Positions 61,079 through 64,000 of a stretch of 64,000 nucleotides of DNA are shown in pieces; position 1 is the first letter of the stretch, and each line of letters starts with the position of its first letter. Under the pieces are notes generated by a model. It searched no databases and had not been told where the DNA came from. It worked only from the letters and a program-made list of their open reading frames with translations. The translations under genes were made by a program, and so were the position numbers. Source of the DNA: Thiolapillus brandeum (lineage in GTDB: Bacteria > Pseudomonadota > Gammaproteobacteria > Chromatiales > Chromatiaceae); contig NZ_AP012273.1 in assembly GCF_000828615.1 (NCBI RefSeq), positions 2,356,001 to 2,420,000 of the forward strand, read 5' to 3'.

Positions 61079-63652
61079 TCATGACGCAATGCTCTCTATG
61101 ACTGCTCCGCTCATGGGGAGTTCTACGGTGAACACAGACCCCTTGCCAGGCAGGGAATCCGCAAGAATTCTGCCTTTGTGTTCCGCAATAATGGTCTGGC
61201 TGATGGACAGCCCCATACCCATACCGGTTTTTTTGGTGCTGAAGAAAGGATCAAACAGATGCTTGAGGTCTTCCGTGGTGATACCACTTCCATTGTCCTC
61301 GACCCTGATGAAGGCATCCCCTGAGGAACTGACGCCGGTTTCTATACTCAGCAGGCGTTCCTCAGCCGGCTGGCTCTGCAAGGCATCCAGGGCGTTACGC
61401 AGCAGGTTGAGCACCACCTGTTCGATCTGCACCGGATCCACCCAGGCCAGCACCGGCTGCTGACTGAGATTGAATTCGATGGCGATCTGCATTTTCTGCC
61501 GGTCGTGGGCAATGAGGGTACAGGCATCCTTCACCAGAGCATTGAGATCGGCCTTTTCCCGCACCGGCTGCTGCCGGGTGACCATGCTGCGCAGGCGCTT
61601 GATGATTTCCCCGGCACGGCTGGCCTGCTGGGATATCTGTTCCATGGCGGTGATCAGCTCTTCCTTCTCTCCCATGCCCAGACGGATGCGCCGACTACAC
61701 CCCTTGGCGAAGTTGATGATGGCGGAAAGAGGCTGGTTGAGTTCATGGGCGATACCGGTTGCCATCTCACCCATGGTGCTCAGACGGGACACATGAATCA
61801 GCTCGTTCTGGCGGTGCCGGGCTTCCTCTTCAGCCCGGCGAACCGCTGTGATATCCCGGCCATAAATGTTCACATAGCCAAGATTGGCCACGGGTGCCAA
61901 CAGCAGGGAGAATATGCCGTCCCGGGTCTCCACTTCCACTTCCCGGGCCCGCCCCTGCTCCAGCACCTGTTCCACCAGGCGTTTCCAGTAGATGGGGACA
62001 GTCTGCATGCGCTTGCAACCCCAGTACTCCAGCAAACCATCACTGGCCTTGTTGGCGTAGATAACCACGCCGGGCTGATTGATGCGTAGTACCGGCAGGG
62101 GGCTTTCCCCGGGGAAGGCCGCCAGGCTGGTGATCTCCTGGGCCTGGCGCTTGCGCTCGGAAATGTCGCGGATATAGGTGGTGAAAAACAGATGATTCTC
62201 CAGCATCACCGGCTTGATCGCCACTTCCACGGGAAACAGCTTTCCATCCTTGCGGCATGCGGTAAGGGTCCGCAGCACGGGAGCGGCATCGCCTTCATGT
62301 TCCTCCAGGCAATCAAAGAGCTGGGCATTGAAGGCCTGGCGGGATCCCTTGTCGAACACCAGCTCGTCCAGGGAGTGCCCAAGAGCCTCCTCCCGGCGGT
62401 AACCGAAGGTATTCTCGGCGGTGGGATTGAAATCCACGATATGGCCCGCCTGATCTATAGTGACGATGGGATCCAGGGAAGCATCCAGCACGGCGGTCTT
62501 CAGGGCTTCCCGCTCCTGGATCTCCGCAGTATAGCGGGCGCGCATTTCCTCCCGCGCTTTCATCACCGCCTGGGTAAAACTGCGGATCCAGTCTTCCATG
62601 ATAAGCAACTGGTTGCCGCCCCTGGGGGTAGGATGCTCGATGTGCAGGGCACGGCTGGAGAAATTGGCCACACGCCGCAACAGGCGGTTGATGCGGCTGG
62701 ACACCAGGATGAACAACAGCACGAAGATCAGACCCACGATGGCTGCGCCGGTGAGGCGGTGGCGGCGCTCCACGGCGATGATGCTCTGGCGGGTGGCTTC
62801 CACGACATCCCGGGAAATCAGAGTGGCGAACAACAGATTGACCGGAGAGTTGCCATACTCGAAAAAAGACTGGGCGGTAATCACGTAATCAGATTTCAGC
62901 TTTCCTATCATGGCCCCCACCAGGGCTTCACTGCTGTGGCTGGCCGCAAGTATGACCTGGCTCTCGCCATCCACCAGAGCCACAGTGGTCTCGGAAGTGC
63001 TGGCGCGCTGCTGGGAGGCATCCAGGAAAGCACCGTCGATGCGCACCAGCAATACCAGGGAACCCATCAGGTTGTAACTGGCATCCTCCACAGGTTCGGC
63101 AATGAGCATGTACAGTTTTCCATCCAGGCGGGTAATGTAGGCCGTCTGGCGCGTATCCGCCAGGGCATGCTGGAGCTCAGAGGCCGTTTCCCTGGGCAAG
63201 GCCTGATTTCCCAACTGATAGACCTCGCGGATTTGTCCATCGACGTCCGTGAGCAGGGCGTGGCTGGGCTTCACGGGCAATCCGTCGATCGCCGATGCAG
63301 GCAGCCATACAGGAGGGGTCTTCCGGTACAGGCGTGGTTCCTTGTCATCATCATTGGAGAACCAGAATACCGGTTCCAGATAATCCGCCATGCGCCGGTG
63401 GCTGGCCAGCAACCGGGTGGTGCTCACATAGGATTGGGTAAAGCTGTCAAAACGCGCCAGTGATTCGCTGGCACGGGTCTCCAGCTGCCCCTGCAATTCC
63501 TTGTCGAAGATGTTGCCAATAGCCCGGGTTTGAATGGGATCGATAACAATCCACATGGCCGCCGCCGTGAGCAGGCCAAACAGGGCCGCCAGCACCGGCA
63601 TGGGCACCCGGCGCAACAGGTTTCGCAGATAGGCACGGCGGGGTCTGTGCAT
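61079..63652 (-). CDS. PAS-domain sensor histidine kinase (FixL/DctB-like class)
   Basis: 857 residues. An N-terminal TM helix (MPVLAALFGLLTAAAMWIVI) and a second one (AAIVGLIFVLLFILVSS, about 300-317) enclose a large periplasmic sensor domain. Two PAS domains follow (LDASLDPIVTIDQAGHIVDF; ESPLPVLRINQPGVVIYANK). Then come HisKA with the phosphorylated His in GIAHELNQPLSAI and the HATPase (VVLNLLRNALDAL; DNGSGITTEDLKHLFDPFFS). It likely phosphorylates the FixJ-type regulator. No heme-binding site was seen. The ATG at 63652 has no visible ribosome-binding site because MITE-3b begins 13 bases upstream. Confidence 0.9.
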   Translation of the reverse strand: MHRPRRAYLRNLLRRVPMPVLAALFGLLTAAAMWIVIDPIQTRAIGNIFDKELQGQLETRASESLARFDSFTQSYVSTTRLLASHRRMADYLEPVFWFSNDDDKEPRLYRKTPPVWLPASAIDGLPVKPSHALLTDVDGQIREVYQLGNQALPRETASELQHALADTRQTAYITRLDGKLYMLIAEPVEDASYNLMGSLVLLVRIDGAFLDASQQRASTSETTVALVDGESQVILAASHSSEALVGAMIGKLKSDYVITAQSFFEYGNSPVNLLFATLISRDVVEATRQSIIAVERRHRLTGAAIVGLIFVLLFILVSSRINRLLRRVANFSSRALHIEHPTPRGGNQLLIMEDWIRSFTQAVMKAREEMRARYTAEIQEREALKTAVLDASLDPIVTIDQAGHIVDFNPTAENTFGYRREEALGHSLDELVFDKGSRQAFNAQLFDCLEEHEGDAAPVLRTLTACRKDGKLFPVEVAIKPVMLENHLFFTTYIRDISERKRQAQEITSLAAFPGESPLPVLRINQPGVVIYANKASDGLLEYWGCKRMQTVPIYWKRLVEQVLEQGRAREVEVETRDGIFSLLLAPVANLGYVNIYGRDITAVRRAEEEARHRQNELIHVSRLSTMGEMATGIAHELNQPLSAIINFAKGCSRRIRLGMGEKEELITAMEQISQQASRAGEIIKRLRSMVTRQQPVREKADLNALVKDACTLIAHDRQKMQIAIEFNLSQQPVLAWVDPVQIEQVVLNLLRNALDALQSQPAEERLLSIETGVSSSGDAFIRVEDNGSGITTEDLKHLFDPFFSTKKTGMGMGLSISQTIIAEHKGRILADSLPGKGSVFTVELPMSGAVIESIAS

Positions 63653-63665
63653 GTTTCAATCTTAA

Positions 63666-63907
63666 CCCGGATATTTCACCGGAATCCGGAATTTTCCCGG
63701 AGAGATTTTTGTCCGGGTCGTTCGAATCGGCAATAGTCGATGTCATTCATCGGCTTGCAGACGATTCGGGCGAGGCCGGGCGAAAAGATCCCGGGAAAAA
63801 CCGGATAGCGTGGTGGTAACAAACTGTAATCTGGCCAACATGCATATAACCATTTGTTTTCACCGACAAATCACGGAAATTTTCAGCGGTCTGGTGAAAC
63901 ATCCGGG
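63666..63907. mobile_element. MITE-3 copy b, 242 bp, directly upstream of kinase gene
   Basis: Same element as at 60821-61062, with TIRs CCCGGATATTTCACC and GGTGAAACATCCGGG. TAA on both sides (63663-63665 and 63908-63910) may be a 3-bp target duplication. It starts 13 bases ahead of the kinase ATG, so any kinase promoter must lie inside or beyond the element. Confidence 0.75.
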
Positions 63908-64000
63908 TAAACCTATTGACCCGCATGACTACTATGAAACCGCCATAGCCGGTAAACTTGCACTCATGAGTGAAAACAGTGCAGATCTCAGCAACGCAGC
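63908..64000 (+). other. Right edge of window; possible start of a plus-strand gene
   Basis: After MITE-3b, an open frame with ATG at 63966 reads MSENSADLSNA to the edge. The same frame is open upstream (DYYETAIAGKLAL) back into the MITE. No ribosome-binding site is evident. Too little is visible to call a gene. Confidence 0.25.

Noticed and set aside
63447..63746. 99-codon minus-strand ORF over MITE-3b and the kinase start
   Set aside because: Made of MITE sequence and an out-of-frame part of the kinase gene.
60821..63907. Duplicated native promoter for regulator and kinase
   Set aside because: Both copies have the same length and terminal inverted repeats, and one has possible TAA flanks, which fits a mobile miniature element better. 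Promoter activity inside the element remains possible.

Overview
The window looks like chromosomal DNA of a GC-rich gammaproteobacterium, probably of the Chromatiales or a related sulfur-oxidiser type. This is inferred from the housekeeping genes (argA, argE, dusA, rimO, trmJ, suhB, aroC, tolC, trmN6), the many RND pumps and the exported DUF1800/DUF1501 proteins. No rRNA, tRNA or CRISPR array was seen. Most genes are tightly packed, with 4-bp ATGA start/stop overlaps.

Layout. (1) 1-7,063, minus strand: a CusCBA-type heavy-metal (Cu/Ag) efflux operon, with a small Cys-rich exported protein upstream and a PII-like protein and a lipoprotein cytochrome c downstream. (2) 7,639-21,675: a catabolic-looking cluster with an AraC-family regulator. 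It has two paralogous exported NTF2-like proteins, an MBL-fold hydrolase, a Tat-exported amidohydrolase, a small phosphatase-like protein, a BASS-family transporter, a Zn-alcohol dehydrogenase, a CoA-disulfide-reductase/rhodanese fusion, an SDR epimerase, a DUF1254/DUF1214 protein and two outer-membrane barrel proteins. Two different miniature transposable elements (MITEs) sit in its gaps, each with a 4-bp target duplication. The pathway is not one I recognise. (3) 21,700-30,617: an accessory island holding a truncated antitoxin gene, a complete IS66-family element, a 5'-truncated IS110-family transposase gene, and an AT-rich array of three integron gene cassettes without an integrase. The cassettes encode an Eco29kI-like restriction-modification pair, a GAF-like membrane protein plus a small ORF, and a PIN-like protein. 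(4) 30,618-44,038: core genes for tRNA/ribosome modification and arginine synthesis, with DUF6498, CDF, LRR and SHOCT proteins between them. (5) 44,108-49,672: an RND pump, its adaptor and an MFS transporter. (6) 49,820-54,204: a DUF1800/DUF1501/SLH-like secreted-protein operon. (7) 54,292-60,052: aroC-tolC-M23 peptidase, an ABC exporter and a HAD lipoprotein. (8) 60,129-63,652: a FixJ-like response regulator and a PAS sensor kinase. Two 242-bp direct copies of a third MITE-like element bracket the kinase gene almost exactly.

Strongest observations. The cassette array can be proved from sequence alone: the R'' box of each attC is complementary to the first bases of the same cassette. The methyltransferase cassette carries an exact in-frame 99-bp tandem duplication of its last conserved motif and runs into an attC broken by an IS110-type element. 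The kinase is flanked by the MITE pair. The AraC-linked cluster is the best candidate for an undescribed metabolic system.
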